Shown in pieces: positions 13,580 through 25,023 of a stretch of DNA of 64,000 nucleotides; the first letter of the stretch is position 1; the number at the start of each line of letters is the position of its first letter. Position numbers and translations under genes: made by a program. Below the pieces are notes generated by a model, which saw nothing but the letters and a program-made list of their open reading frames with translations, had not been told where the DNA came from and did no database searches. The stretch is taken from NCBI GenBank assembly GCA_001970855.1, contig LSSN01006111.1, forward strand, positions 1-64,000. Reading direction: 5' to 3'. The stretch is from Smittium culicis (lineage: Eukaryota; Kickxellomycota; Harpellomycetes; Harpellales; Legeriomycetaceae).

Positions 13580-14473
13580 ATTAAGTAACTTTCCAGCTTC
13601 ACAGAGAAGGTCCCGAACCTTAGAATTTAACGCCTTGATAGTCATATCTCGGGAGTTTATGGAATTTCCTAGGTGATATATCGTTTGTGTTGACACTGTC
13701 TCAGACTTTTTTGGGTTAATCAGGTACCCGATTTGAGCGAGCTTTTACATAAAGTCGGTGTTATACTGTTTCAATAGACCCCTTGGCTCTCCTATAATCA
13801 GGAGGTCGTGAAAGTAAGCTACTATCGAGATCCATATTTTTCGTGCCCAGGATAGTACTAGTCGTATCACTTTTGGTAATGGTGTGTGGCGAGAGTCATA
13901 GGCCGAATGGTAGTGCAGTGAACTAGAACTATCAGTAATTACAGGTGAAAAAAAAAGTACTTTCGACAGGCTTTGTGTATCATAGTGTGGAGCAAAGCGT
14001 CCTTCAGATATACAGAATTAATAAAGTTCTTTCTCCTGACTAAATTACAGATAGAGTTGAACGACTATATCTTGAAGTTATTGACCTGAAAAAACTTGTT
14101 CAGAGTTCTTAAATCCAAGACTGAACTCAGATGCATGGTATTCTTGGATATACAGAAGATTTGGCTTTAGAACCCAGAACTCGATCGATCAACCTCCTCT
14201 ATTGCTTTCTTGGATAATCGAGTGAATATTTCCTCTGTCAATACCCGACTGGATTCCTGACTAAGATTTCTATTGTATCGACGATGATGAGTATTCAGTT
14301 TTTGGATCTTTTACGGGTTTATGAATGGAATTATGACATCTTTCTCGAAAATGTTTTTGACCCATGTGATGTCCGTGAGTCGCTACCAAGCTTTCTTGAA
14401 CATTTTGAGGTACATCCCAATTACGGGGCCCTGAAGGGAGCCTAGTGGTCCCATCTTTCTCTACCTCTACCAT
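13580..14473 (-). pseudogene. DIRS element 1 reverse transcriptase (broken)
   Basis: The minus strand shows SSVLDLRTLNKFFQVNNFKI near 14.15-14.08 kb (the RT motif LDLR.LNKF), then AYFHDLLIIG near 13.83 kb where an active enzyme has YLDDLLIL, then NPKKSETVSTQ...HLGNSINS near 13.73-13.66 kb, the usual following segment. The first active-site Asp is replaced by His and several stops interrupt the frame. The upstream open piece 14270-14473 contains GPRNW, as expected for the N-terminal end of pol. Confidence 0.75.
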
Positions 14474-14672
14474 TTAACCTTCCCCTAGAGGGAAAACCCT
14501 AAGTATAAGTGAGATTGTCAGAAGTCTGTCCAGATCGAAGAGTTTGCGCCATTGAATTAGTATTGAATGGTGATCGATAAGGTTTGTACTCTTGACGCCC
14601 TTACATGGCTTCCTGAACCTTTCCGGTTTGACAGGCTTGATCATGGAGATGAAATTATCCAGTTGTTACTGA

Positions 14673-14990
14673 TCAAAAAAATGAATTTTCTGGATTTTCA
14701 ATTAACTGAAGATGTTTACCATGAATATTTATAGCTTCTATATATTTTCCATTCGGCTCTAGGAGATTTTTTGTTGCGATACTGGCTAATATTAGTCTCA
14801 TTGCGCTTTCAAGGGCTACGCCTTTTTCTTGTTTATCTGCTTCGCTGTCTTCCTTGTGCTTTCTATAAACGAAGTTTTCAAGCGGTCTGGTCACTTGTGA
14901 TAAGGAGATCTGGATACCATATAGAGCCATATCCGTCTTCTTTGCTGGCCTCATGAAGTTTTCATTGACAGGCGGTGCTGAGTAGTTCAT
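14673..14990 (-). pseudogene. DIRS element 1 gag-like frame
   Basis: A 105-residue frame lies just upstream of the RT in the element's direction. Its segment TDMALYGIQISLSQVTRPLE is of the kind seen in DIRS gag-like proteins. The call rests mainly on position in the element; there is no catalytic motif to check. It is probably only the readable part of a longer broken ORF. Confidence 0.5.
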
Positions 14991-15345
14991 GGTGTTACTT
15001 CTCGGACAGGATTGATTAAAATATCTGGTATCTTAAAAGAAAATAGACTTATATAAGTCTTCATCAATATGCGGTGTTATTTCGATAAATACCTGAGGTG
15101 CGTTGAGGACTACAATGGGTGGCCTGGATATATATACTTCGTCTACTTTCATCTCCGCGTCCTTCTGATGTGATTTTTTCTTTTTTAATTCCTGAACTTC
15201 AATTTCTAAGCTGGTAATAAGCTCTGTGAGGCTATTAAGATCAATTTCTTGTGAAATTGCAATAAAAAATTTTTAATATATATTAATATTTTTAATGCTG
15301 ATAGAGTACATTTGTGAAAGAATGGATGATATAGATACTGATAAT

Positions 15346-15440
15346 GTGTACTTTAGTACATTATATAAGAAAATATTATTTTTTTTTATTTTGAAATGTT
15401 CGATATTGAATAATATATATGATAACACTTAATATGATAC
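15346..15440 (-). repeat. DIRS element 1, 5' inverted terminal repeat
   Basis: This is the inverted partner of 11401-11480. Its outer part, GATAACACTTAATATGA, is shared with the right end of element 2 (about 52090-52106) and, inverted, with the left end of element 2 near 47.65 kb. Confidence 0.75.
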
Positions 15441-15770
15441 CATTAAATGATATAATTGCTAATAGTAAACAAATTTATTTATTTTTTAATAGTTTAAAAT
15501 GTAATTTAATATACTGAAGCTAATTGAATCTAAACTCGCTTTATAAATAATTATCCAATTATTTAATTATTGTCTATATCTGGTATATTGTAAGTAAAAA
15601 CTTAAATTCAGGGTTTAAAAATTAAAGAAAAATAACCAAGTAGAAAGACATAAAATGAAAATTTTCAGTTACTAGTTATATTCTCGTATACAAAATTAGT
15701 TGCTTTTAGCGTGACTGAATACTTTCTGTTTTGCCAAATGCATTAAAATGAATTCTGATCTCTAATTTAG

Positions 15771-15886
15771 GTTTCTTTACTTGGAATGAAACGGATGATT
15801 ATTGGGAGGAAGATAATTATACAAAGTATATTTAAACCAATAGATGGAAATAGAATTTCCAAATCAGAAATTCCTCTCTGCGAATT
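15771..15886 (+). other. Possible isolated exon (unrecognised)
   Basis: A stop-free 116-nt segment follows a good acceptor (CTCTAATTTAG) and ends at a strong donor (GTAAGT). It would encode about 38 residues (VSLLGMKRMIIGRKII, then a FKPIDGNRISKSEIPLCEL-like end). I found no neighbouring exon that continues it, and it sits between DIRS element 1 and Elf1. It may be an exon of a gene disrupted by the retrotransposon, or chance. Confidence 0.2.
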
Positions 15887-16182
15887 GTAAGTATTATTAA
15901 AGTTTATTGGTCATATCTGAGATATTGTAGAAGCAAATAAAAAAGCAGTGATTTGATATTTTTGTGAAAATGTTGTTATAATTGATGCATATTTTTTATA
16001 GATTTTAACAAATTTTGGAAATGAGTTATTTTGCTTTATTTACTATTTAGATTAATTATAATTTTATTTTTATTTTAGTAAAGCTATTCCCGTGCTGATA
16101 TTATATATATCTTTTAATTATTAATCTTTATAAACAATTAACAATTTGTATTTACTTTTCTCTCTTTGTTCCATTTTTGATT

Positions 16183-16217
16183 CCCCCCCCCTTCTCGCTC
16201 AATCTTTCTTTAAAAAT
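16183..16217 (+). promoter_or_regulatory. Polypyrimidine leader next to the Elf1 start
   Basis: A run of nine C followed by TTCTCGCTC and a T-rich stretch lies immediately before the start codon. Runs of C are rare in this DNA. It probably belongs to the 5' untranslated or core promoter region; its role is inferred from position only. Confidence 0.3.
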
Positions 16218-16975
16218 ATGGGAAAACGAAAAAGTACTGCCAAATTAGTCAAACGCGCAAAACCAAAGCTCGATACTACATTCGATTGTTTGTTCTGCAA
16301 CCATGAGAAATCTGTCACTGTCCAGATGTTAGTTATTTTCTACTTTTTTACTCTAAACTACAAATAACGAACTAACATCTAGTTCTTGCATCATATTCAT
16401 TAATCATATGACTTTACACCAATCCAAAAATATTTGCGCACTTTTTCTATTTTAGGAGTAAGGAACATAAAATAGGCAACTTATCTTGTAAAATATGCCA
16501 AGCAAATTACCAGGCTGCTATAAATCGTAACTATGATTTTAATTGTTTAATCAAATATTTTACCTTTTATTTTTTCATTTTATTCACAAGAACATTTTTA
16601 TACTAAAAGATCAATTCATCTTTACCTTGTTTAGATTTAAGTGGTCCAATCGATGTTTACAGCGAATGGATAGATGCTTGTGAAGAAGCTAAAAACGCTG
16701 AAGCAAACGGAGATAAGGATAAAGATTACAGGGATAGGAATGATGAATATGAGGATGAGGAAGAAGACGAGCGTGATGACGATCAGTATGAAAGATCCCC
16801 TAAGAGAGGAAATAGATCTGGTGTTTTGGAGAGAGGCGGTATCAGTGATGACGAAGTTAGTGACGTAGATAACTACTTTGATGAAGAAAATGACTCCCGA
16901 AAGAAGCGCGACACTTCTTTTAAAAAGAATCGCGTAGCTGATTTAGACAGCGAAGAAGATTATAGCGACAACTAA
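16218..16975 (+). CDS. ELF1: Transcription elongation factor Elf1 (ELOF1 family)
   Basis: Three exons, 16218-16327, 16456-16526 and 16635-16975, give 173 residues. Elf1/ELOF1 is a small zinc-ribbon protein that binds elongating RNA polymerase II, helps it through nucleosomes and, in animals and yeast, takes part in transcription-coupled repair. The start is MGKRKSTAK, the basic N-terminus of the family. The zinc ribbon follows as CLFCNHEKS and SCKIC (two CxxC pairs), then the hallmark [12 protein letters not shown]. Both introns (128 and 108 bp) are GT-AG and fall where the frame needs them. The C-terminal third (from about residue 85) is a charged tail with [11 protein letters not shown] and DSEEDYSDN, much longer than in human ELOF1 (83 residues) but like the acidic tail of yeast Elf1. 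An in-frame upstream ATG at 16146 is ignored because it would add a non-family extension. Confidence 0.95.
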
Positions 16976-17654
16976 TTTATTACTGTACTTTTAATCTATC
17001 AACTTTTTATAATTAAAAAAATTTATTTATTTGTTTTTTCCCGAGTAGTAATATAAAACTTTCCGCTAAAAGTATTTCATTTCCACTCACAACTTTTTTC
17101 TTTTTTTAAAGTCGCTATATTAAACTAATGCTACATATAACTATAATCTAAAAATATTATCATTAATCTATTAAAGATATGCATTTTTGCACAATAAATT
17201 TATAATACATATTATTAGAATTCATTGAAGCCTTATTTTTTTGACATTTACGCTAGCCTCGCATTAAAGCTTAATCTTGAGCATGAATATTTTGTAATCA
17301 AATTTTTTTAAATTAAAGAGAAAAATAAGTTCATATATACTTGTAACTCTGATTAAGCTCCATATATAGAAACAAGTTAAAAAATAATTATGTTGAAGGT
17401 AAAGGTAAAAAATATACTAGGTTATAACAAATTATTAGGGATTAATGGATTATTTCATAATTTTCTGATTTATAAAATCTAAAGTAAACCAAATGATTGC
17501 GAATTATAAAATATGCCTAATTTTATTAGTTAGATTTCACTTTTCACTTTTCGGCACTGTTATAATTTATTTAATTCCTCAAGTCAAAGATTTGGGCTTT
17601 GTAGTATAGCTAGAAATAAAAAAAATCTAGATAAGTAGACGAAAGGTGGGTTGT

Positions 17655-18704
17655 TTAGCTTAGGGACATTTTGTAAGCGTGCCTTCCTTCAGAATAATAG
17701 TCGCACACTTCCTCGATTGTCGTAAAGTAAAGATTGGTGTAAACATTAATTGCTGGTTTGCGATTTGTGTCAACGTGTAGCACTAGTTCTTTAGATTGGC
17801 TTCCTAATTTTAATGTAGTGTTTAAGTAGTCTTCTTTAATTATTATATCATTTTGAATATTTGAATCCGCATCATGAACTGAATTATTTTGATTTGAACG
17901 TTTATTTTTTTTTGACTTTAAATGAGAATTTATATCAACACATCCTAACAGATAGCAATCTAGATCAATAATGGTTTTTGTTGAATTGCAACTTGCGAGT
18001 ACTGAAACGCTGTTTAAATTCGAAAGGGCATTTTCTGAATAAGCTTTTAAGAGTCTAGATAAATTTAATTTGGTCTTGCTGCTCAAGTTAATGGCGTACA
18101 ATGAGACAAAGCAAAGGAATAGTTTACCGATACCCATATTTCTAAAGCTAGGCGATATACACAATTTGTTTAACTTTGCAAGCTGTTCTCTGTTGAATAG
18201 CTGAATTAAGCAATATCCTACAACTATGAAATTTTTCTCAGCTTCCGTATATTCATTCTATGTGAAACAAAAAAAAAAAATTACATTAGTAATCAGTAAA
18301 GCTGTTAATGATTTTAATGTGACTGAATTTTTGACCATGAAAGATTATTTACAGCTAAAAAAACAGCGTACCTTTACTGCTAATTTGCGTGCTATTAAAG
18401 ATTCATTACCTTTTGAATTTTGGTTAGGAATCCCACTAGAATCGATGTTTTTCAAAGAGCGAGCATTCGATTTTTTTGAGTCTTGATCGCAAATGAGTAA
18501 GCAAGCGATTAGAAATACATTAGGATTTATAGTTTCAGATTGAATATTGAGCGCTTCAGATTTTGGGAATGACTTAGATTCAATCGACTGTATCTTGCTA
18601 AGAATATCATGAGCAGATATTTTTGGTTGTATTTTTTCTGCGATTTTTTTAAAGACGATATCAGGCTTTATCGTGACAAATATCAATTTTCGAGCTGAGG
18701 GCAT
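17655..18704 (-). CDS. GNAT-family N-acetyltransferase with internal insertion
   Basis: Two exons, 18704-18372 and 18257-17655, separated by a 114-bp GT-AG intron, give 311 residues. GNAT enzymes move an acetyl group from acetyl-CoA to an amine. The N-terminus has IQSIESKSFPKSEAL (residues 38-52), the usual first helix. The acetyl-CoA loop is RNMGIGK at 150-156, matching R/QxxGxG/A and preceded by LCISPSF. Motif B is LHVDTNRKPAINVYTNLYF at 271-289, and the end GRHAYKMSLS resembles protein N-acetyltransferases such as RimI/NAA. Between the CoA loop and motif B lie roughly 90 extra residues (about 175-265), polar and Lys/Asn/Ser-rich. The substrate cannot be told. The gene converges with Elf1. 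Confidence 0.85.
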
Positions 18705-19199
18705 AGTTCATTGTTGCCCCGCAATAAGTTAGGGTGAAGTTTTAAAGGGTTGTAATTTGAATATTTTCAAATAATAAACGGGTATTTTAATTTTACTGTA
18801 TTCAATTACCACATAGTCTACGTATATAAAACGATAGAAATGATTTGTTGCTTGATCTGATATTAGGCGACTCCAATACAGTTTGTTACCACAACTAAAT
18901 AATATTAGGTAAAATAACAGACCTCTAAGATCAAATACGTAATTATAATGACAATTGGTTCTTGTGTTACGCACAATAGATCAAAAATGTAATTCAACCC
19001 ATTTTTTTGCTCGTCGGGTCATTTTTCTATACTCGTTTATATCCTTATATAGAATTTGCGTTTGTAAAAAGAAAATCCTACTTGCAATCATATCAATATT
19101 TTGAATATAAGAAATTATGTTGTTTAGCTGTACTGTGGAGATTATTTATAGAGGCGGAATTTTTTAACGCATAAACCTCATTTTAGCCAAATTGGGTAA

Positions 19200-19325
19200 A
19201 GTTATAGATGAATGTGGTAGTCTATTCGATAATATTTAATAGTAGAGTTTGAGAATAAAAGTAAAACCGATGAAGAAAGCCTTAATGGAAATAGTTCCAT
19301 CCCTCGAATTAATAGCCTATTTAGT
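19200..19325 (-). mobile_element. MITE-B, diverged partial copy
   Basis: The segment ending GGAAATAGTTCCATCCCTCGAATTAAT-like matches, with many changes, the end of the MITE-B copies at 20.14-20.34 kb. The body resembles them over roughly 100 bp. Confidence 0.4.
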
Positions 19326-19753
19326 AGATTAATGTATATTTATTTGATAAATTCACTCCGAAATCCGAAAAACAAAGAATTTTGCTATTGAAATATAAAC
19401 AAATTAATACTGAATATATATTGTGTTAGAGCTTTGCTAATAGATTTTTTTCTATCTTACGAATCTGTCTATAAAAACGTTATCCAATTAATATAAATAT
19501 CATCTATTCAATACTAACCAAAAATAGTTTATTCACAGAAAGTATGGTGGGTTTTTATAATCATTTGCTCTATTCGACGACTAATATCTGTTACAATTAT
19601 AGTTTGAACACTAACTAACAAACTCATCTATAACTTGGCTATAAACAAATTGTGATGATTTGATTGCACTAATAACTTGAAATTGAATTAAAATCACATT
19701 TATAATGATTTTATTAGCGTTGATATACACCAATTTTCCCGATGATGTATTAA

Positions 19754-20136
19754 TCCTTTCCCATCTAACGCTATTTAATCAAGAGAGGTATTTGATTCGC
19801 TTATGATTTATAATAAATTGTATTATTTTCTGCTATTCTTCAGCAAATTAATAGCTTGTAGAGCTCCGGAATTAACCCTTTCCCGTCCAACAGTCTTATA
19901 AGGAATCTATATTATAATTCGCTTATGATTAATAATGATATTTACTATTTGCTATTATTTTACAAAAAAACCAATATTTCTTAAAGCCATGGAATTTTAG
20001 TAAAATAATTGAACAAAATTGGCTATATTTGGTAAATCAAAAATGCTCTACCGCCCGTGAAAGGGTTAAGCTACTTAAATTGAAAGTAGTTGGTTATCTT
20101 TGGCAGATCAGATTAAATCTACTGCACATGAAAGGG
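19754..20136 (-). mobile_element. MITE-A copy, host of a nested insertion
   Basis: The outer element consists of 19754-19875 plus 20070-20136, about 189 bp once the inserted copy is removed. It is flanked by TTAA at 19750-19753 and 20137-20140. Its two halves align in order with the undisturbed copy at 42105-42294: the left half stops at CCGGAATTA and the right half resumes at the matching position. Confidence 0.8.
19876..20065 (-). mobile_element. MITE-A copy nested inside another MITE-A
   Basis: A complete 190-bp copy starts CCCTTTCCCGTCCAAC and ends CCGCCCGTGAAAGGG, with TTAA at 19872-19875 and 20066-20069. It sits at an internal TTAA of the surrounding copy, so the target-site preference of the family is visible directly. 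Confidence 0.85.
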
Positions 20137-20143
20137 TTAAATG

Positions 20144-20342
20144 TATTTGGGACAGTCTTCGATAGAAGCAGAACATTTATTCTTAAAAGTTCTATTTGTT
20201 TCCATGAATTAGGCAAAGGTGTTGGTTGTATCAGATAAACCATTTGATGATATTTTCCAATAAGATTTGAAAACAAGAGTTATGCTGCAAAGTAGAGACA
20301 ACTTTATATGAAAAGTTCCGCTCCTCAAAATAATTACTTATA
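20144..20342 (-). mobile_element. MITE-B copy (reverse orientation)
   Basis: About 199 bp, related along its whole length to the reverse complement of 25024-25220. It includes the GAAAAGTTCCGCTCCTCAAA terminus at 20309-20328 and an internal TTTGATGATATTTTCCAATA segment. It begins four bases after the nested MITE-A pair ends. Confidence 0.65.
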
Positions 20343-20468
20343 TTTAGGTTGTTTTTTGGATTTTTTTTTTAAAAAGAACTAAAAATTAAAATGTCTGGTC
20401 AGTATTTTAATTAATTACAAATTTAAAAAATAGCCTGCAATGAGTCCAGAATTTTCCATAATAAAAGA

Positions 20469-20670
20469 TATATTTGGGAGACTATTTCAAAGAGCGGAAC
20501 TTTTCCTATAAAGTTTTTCCCAGTAAGCAAAATTAGTTTATTTTTAAACCTTATTAGAATATATCGTCGAACGGTACATTTAACACAGCCAATAACTGTA
20601 CCTAATAAAAGTAAGCAAATAGAATTTCAAAGAAAAAAAGCTCCGCTTCTCCAAAGAATTTCCCATTTAT
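20469..20670 (+). mobile_element. MITE-B copy (forward orientation)
   Basis: About 200 bp. The left end reads TATTTGGGAGACTATTTCAA, then GAGCGGAACTTTTCC; the right end reads AAAGCTCCGCTTCTCC, then AAAGAATTTCCCA. The ends form an imperfect inverted repeat of about 30 bp. It aligns along its length with 25024-25220. No coding capacity. With 20144-20342 it makes an inverted pair separated by about 125 bp. Confidence 0.75.
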
Positions 20671-23184
20671 ATAATACAAAACCTTGTGATGAAATAAAGG
20701 GTATAGTGCAAAAAAATATTTTTAATCTATCTTCCCATAAAAATAGAAGACTAGAATAAAAAATTATTATTGAAGTGTAATTTTGCAAATTAAAAAAACG
20801 CTCTATTGACTAATGATTGATAAATTAAATATAAACTATTTTTTATTTAAAATTATACGATGCAATAAGGAATAGCATGAATTACTAGCATTAAAAAGCT
20901 GAGTATAAAAAGTAACCAAGCGTAAATAATGGCAGTTACTCCAAGAATTTCTAATTTTTTACAATTAAATAATGTCTATCCACACTTTTTGTTAGTTCAA
21001 TAAACCTTTGATGTAACTTAATGGTTGGATGTATAACTATCAATGATATCCTTTACGATATTAGAAAACCTTCATTAAAAGTAGTATTAAAATAGATAAA
21101 TTTATTTTGATAGGGCTTTTTTTAGCTTAAGTATAGCTAAAATAACAATTCTGTTACCATAAAAACTAGATGAAAATTTACCAGAAAATATGATATAATT
21201 GTTTATAAGCGTTAGCTAAGGTAATTTCCACAAATTTTGGATATTTAAAACCAAAATGAAAAAATATCCACTTAATACTACCATTTTTCTAGTTTTTTTA
21301 TTAGCTATGCTCAATTAAATTCTTAGTAATTGATCTTGACCATATTATTTATTTTTTACTAATCCCTAGAAATGTAGCTAAAGTGCTTTTAGAATAGTTA
21401 ATTGAATAAGATAACAATATTCTAAATTTGTCATCATTAAATATATTATTTGAAATAGTAGCAATGTAAAACCGGAACTTTTAAGTGTCTTGTAATATTT
21501 CTTTCATAAGTCTATATTTTATGACATATATTACATCATTAACTCGCTTCATAAATCGAAGCAATATTACGCACTTTTTTTCCCGAATTAGTTTGAATAG
21601 TATTAGCTATGACATGATAGGTTATAAATCCTACAAAGGAACAGTTTATCTTTTGTGATCAAATAGATATATCAATAAAATAGAAATTTAATTTGAAATA
21701 TTTCCAATATTCGCCATTTTAAAAGATACTGAAATTTTTCAAGTTATAAATATCATTAGTACTGTCTTTTTATGAAATTTAATTGACCAAAAAAAAAAAT
21801 AATCACAAAAAAGCTGTGGGTAACTGGACGATTACTAGCTTGGTGTCACTTTAAATTTTTAATTGCGAGTATTTGGCTAGCTAATTAACTTGGAAAATGT
21901 ATTTTGCTGATTGTTACGGGAGTATTAAGCCTTTTTTTAATTCAAATTTGATGAAAAAAATCGATTGATAAACTGCTTGATAATATTTGATATATATCAA
22001 ATATCCCAACTAGTAGTATATATAATTTCCCCAAAGAAATTTATATTGTCTGTTTATAGAAGTATATATGTCAGCAAAAAAACATATAAAAATTCTCTTA
22101 CGTTAGATTTTTTATATAAATCGATAATATTTTTTATATAATCTGAAGTAAAATTATTTATTTACTATGGAGGTAATAAAAATATTTCTTGGTATTAGTA
22201 TGGAAGCAATATTTTTAAAAAGACCGTTGAATCTGTTGTAAATTAAGCACACTCATACCAATATTAAAATACAAACGCAATTGTTTTACCTTATTTGCTT
22301 TAAAAGGAAAAAAGCTTTTTGTAAATTTTTAATCCGAAACTTATTGTTATTCTACTTTAAATATCGTATATCTAAACAAAAGTATTTGAGTATAACAATA
22401 AAATAGATTCATAATTTTTTTTCAGCTGTAAAATGTTAGCTCGTAGCGTTGTTTTCGAGTATACAATTCACTAGTGTTTATTTCCATATATAAAATTTAT
22501 CTATAACTAAATTATAAAAAAAAAAACAAACTTGGCTAAAGCCATATATATAGACTTTTCAAATTACACACACTGCTATTTTTTTTAAATAGGTTTATAA
22601 AATAAAGCTATAATTTTTTTCGCCTTGGAATCTGAAATTAATATTTAATATTGTAAGTTTGAAATATAAAACTTTGTAATTAAATATTCTTTATCAATAT
22701 TTACTAATTTGGGGAAAGTTTTGTATTACACAAAAAAAATTCTAAAAGATAAATAAAAGATTAACTTTAAGTAAAGACAAATCATATAGACTTGAATCTG
22801 GACTTATTTTTTCAGCACTAGTATAGGGGTAAAAGGGATGAAACCTTAAAACTTGGATATTCTTTTTTATAATAAAAGACATTTTGTATAAATCTTTTTT
22901 AAATAAAAAACTATTATTGCTGTTAATAAAAAATAGTGAAATGATTGCTGGTAGGGCTGGCTAAATAGACTAAGAGTTATAATAAATATAGTACTACTAT
23001 TTTTTTGTTCGTTATAAAATAGAAATTCAAGATAAAAACTAAATTTAAAGTATAATATTATATATCACTTTATTGAAATTCAAATACATCAACGAGTTAT
23101 TTAACAATTTCATGCTCAAAACTCTTTAAAAATTCGAATTTATCGTTTCAGCTATTATTTAAAAGTAAATTCATTATTTGATGA

Positions 23185-23224
23185 TAAAATAAAATAAAAT
23201 AAAATAAAATAAAATAAAATAAAA
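23185..23224. repeat. TAAAA microsatellite
   Basis: Eight perfect TAAAA units lie immediately upstream of a partial MITE-A. Confidence 0.9.
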
Positions 23225-23236
23225 CAATGTTTATTT

Positions 23237-23317
23237 TGGCCTCGGAATTAATGTATTTTAGCTTAGCTTATATGGTCATATTTGGTAGATAAAAAATTGT
23301 CTACCGCCTGTGAAAGA
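23237..23317 (-). mobile_element. MITE-A partial copy (one end)
   Basis: About 80 bp matching one half of the family, from GGCCTCGGAATTA to GTCTACCGCCTGTGAAAG. The other half is absent. The TAAAA microsatellite abuts its broken side. Confidence 0.6.
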
Positions 23318-24044
23318 TTTTATAATAACACTATCATTAATCATCCTTTATAATTATAATTGGATATACTTATTGTTAGCTTCAGCAAATATTTTTTTAT
23401 AATACTGCGTATAGATAAATAAATTTAAGGAAAATATGTAATTAATTTTATCTGTATTTTATACTCGCTAGGTTTCGACTGTATAGAATAACGTTAAATG
23501 TATTACAATTTGGTTTAAAAAACTATTAAAAATAAATTTTTAAATGATCAAATAACCCAAAATCAAATTAAATGACAATATGATACTGGCTAAAAGTTTT
23601 TATACATTTAACACTTTGAAATGAGAGATTATACTTTAAGTTTACTAAGGCGATATAAAATAAAACCAAAGATTTTTTTAAAGCCTTAACACGCATTATC
23701 AAATAAATATTAAATCAAAGGGCCTAAGGTTTTTATATCCGCTCTGTGTCACAGAAAAAAAAATAGGAAAGTTATATAAAATTGATCTCTGAATCCTTTA
23801 TGTATTTAACCATAATGTTTTAATAGTAGTATTTGTATCCTTTGATCTTTCTAGTAATAAAAATAATAAATTTCGAAAAGTAACTTATACATACAGCATG
23901 AATCTATTCGATTTTAATATGATATTTTTTTATAGTGTATATAAAGTTATGAATTGTATAAATTTATAAATATGGGGTATCCTTATGAGAGGCGTGATAT
24001 TTTTTTCTTAGAAACTATACTTGCATATATAAATTAGGTATAGG

Positions 24045-24165
24045 TATCGGGAGTATCAGGTAATCAATTCGATAACATTTTCAAATCAAATCTAAAATAA
24101 AAGCAGCGCTTATGATTAGGAAAAACATAATAGTAAAAGTCCCGCCCCTCAAATTAGTCTTTCAT
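24045..24165 (-). mobile_element. MITE-B partial copy
   Basis: It ends GTAAAAGTCCCGCCCCTCAA, then a degraded terminus, and matches the right part of the reverse copy at 20144-20342. Its outer end is degraded. Confidence 0.5.
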
Positions 24166-24212
24166 AAATAATTCTATTAATCAAAGTTAGTTTTATTTAT
24201 AACTTTTTAGTA

Positions 24213-24332
24213 ATCTCTTTGCTGTGAGGTTGACTATTTTTGGCATACAAAATATAGCAAATAATAAATTTACTTATAAATAGTTGAAGAATCATAAATA
24301 TAATTATTTTTTAGAGTTATGAACGGGAAGTG
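24213..24332 (+). mobile_element. MITE-A copy with internal deletion
   Basis: About 120 bp. The left part reads GGTTGACTATTTTTGGCATA and the right part AGTTATGAACGGGAAGTGG followed by TTAA (24333-24336). It has the same order as 2196-2383 with roughly 70 bp missing from the middle. Confidence 0.6.
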
Positions 24333-25023
24333 GTTAATTTTGTATGAATTATACATTGTATTATAGATAATATTCATGTAGATCATTTTCAATAGTGTAA
24401 TCTCATTGTTTGTTTGAAACAAAAAAAAATTTACGTTTTGCTTTTTGGAATACTTTTGCTGCCTAAATATATCAAAATTAGCACATCTCAAAGCCTAAAT
24501 TGAATAGTAAAAATTAAGAAATGAATAAAATTTTATAGATTATAATTTTCAATACTGCGTGATAAAAAATCGGCTGATTATAAAAGTAAAAATTTATTCA
24601 TTATACTTTTAATAATCAAACTGTTATTTGGGTGGTATACGCCGTTTGATTATAAAATAAATTATTAAAAAATATTATTAAAGAAATAATTTTAAAAATA
24701 AGCATTAAAAGCATCGACTTTTGATCACATTCAGTCCGTATTTCTATATACCTATAAAGTATAAGACTATTTTTATGATACAACAATAAAGTTTCTTACT
24801 TCACGCTAGATCAATCTCGCATAAAACGTTAAAGTGTCAATATTGAAATATTTTTGAAAAATGATAAAAAAAATTAAAAATGGGAGACTGTTTTGACTGT
24901 CAAAAAACTTGAATTTATGAAATAAGGATTCTGGTCTTAAAAAAAAAACGCCATCAAATTTTAATTTAAACGTTTAAAGTACAATTTTGATTGTATTTTA
25001 GTTAGAAAAGTACACCATTCCAA

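Larger units (their letters stand above)
11300..15460 (-). mobile_element. DIRS-type tyrosine-recombinase retrotransposon, element 1 (dead)
   Basis: Read on the minus strand, the order is gag-like frame (14.99-14.67 kb), reverse transcriptase (about 14.15-13.58 kb), RNase H (13.45-12.97 kb) and tyrosine recombinase C-terminus (11.88-11.66 kb), the layout of DIRS elements. About 80-90 bp of imperfect inverted terminal repeat is visible: 11401-11480 matches the reverse complement of 15346-15440, including a shared GAACATTTCAAAATAAAAAA core. A region near 11540-11640 resembles the complement of the 5' end, as an internal complementary region should. All frames are broken by stops and frameshifts. 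Outer boundaries are good to tens of bases only. Element 2 at 47.6-52.2 kb is a homologue. Confidence 0.8.

Noticed and set aside
20029..20276. Short frames on both strands
   Set aside because: Composed of the ends of MITE-A and MITE-B copies.
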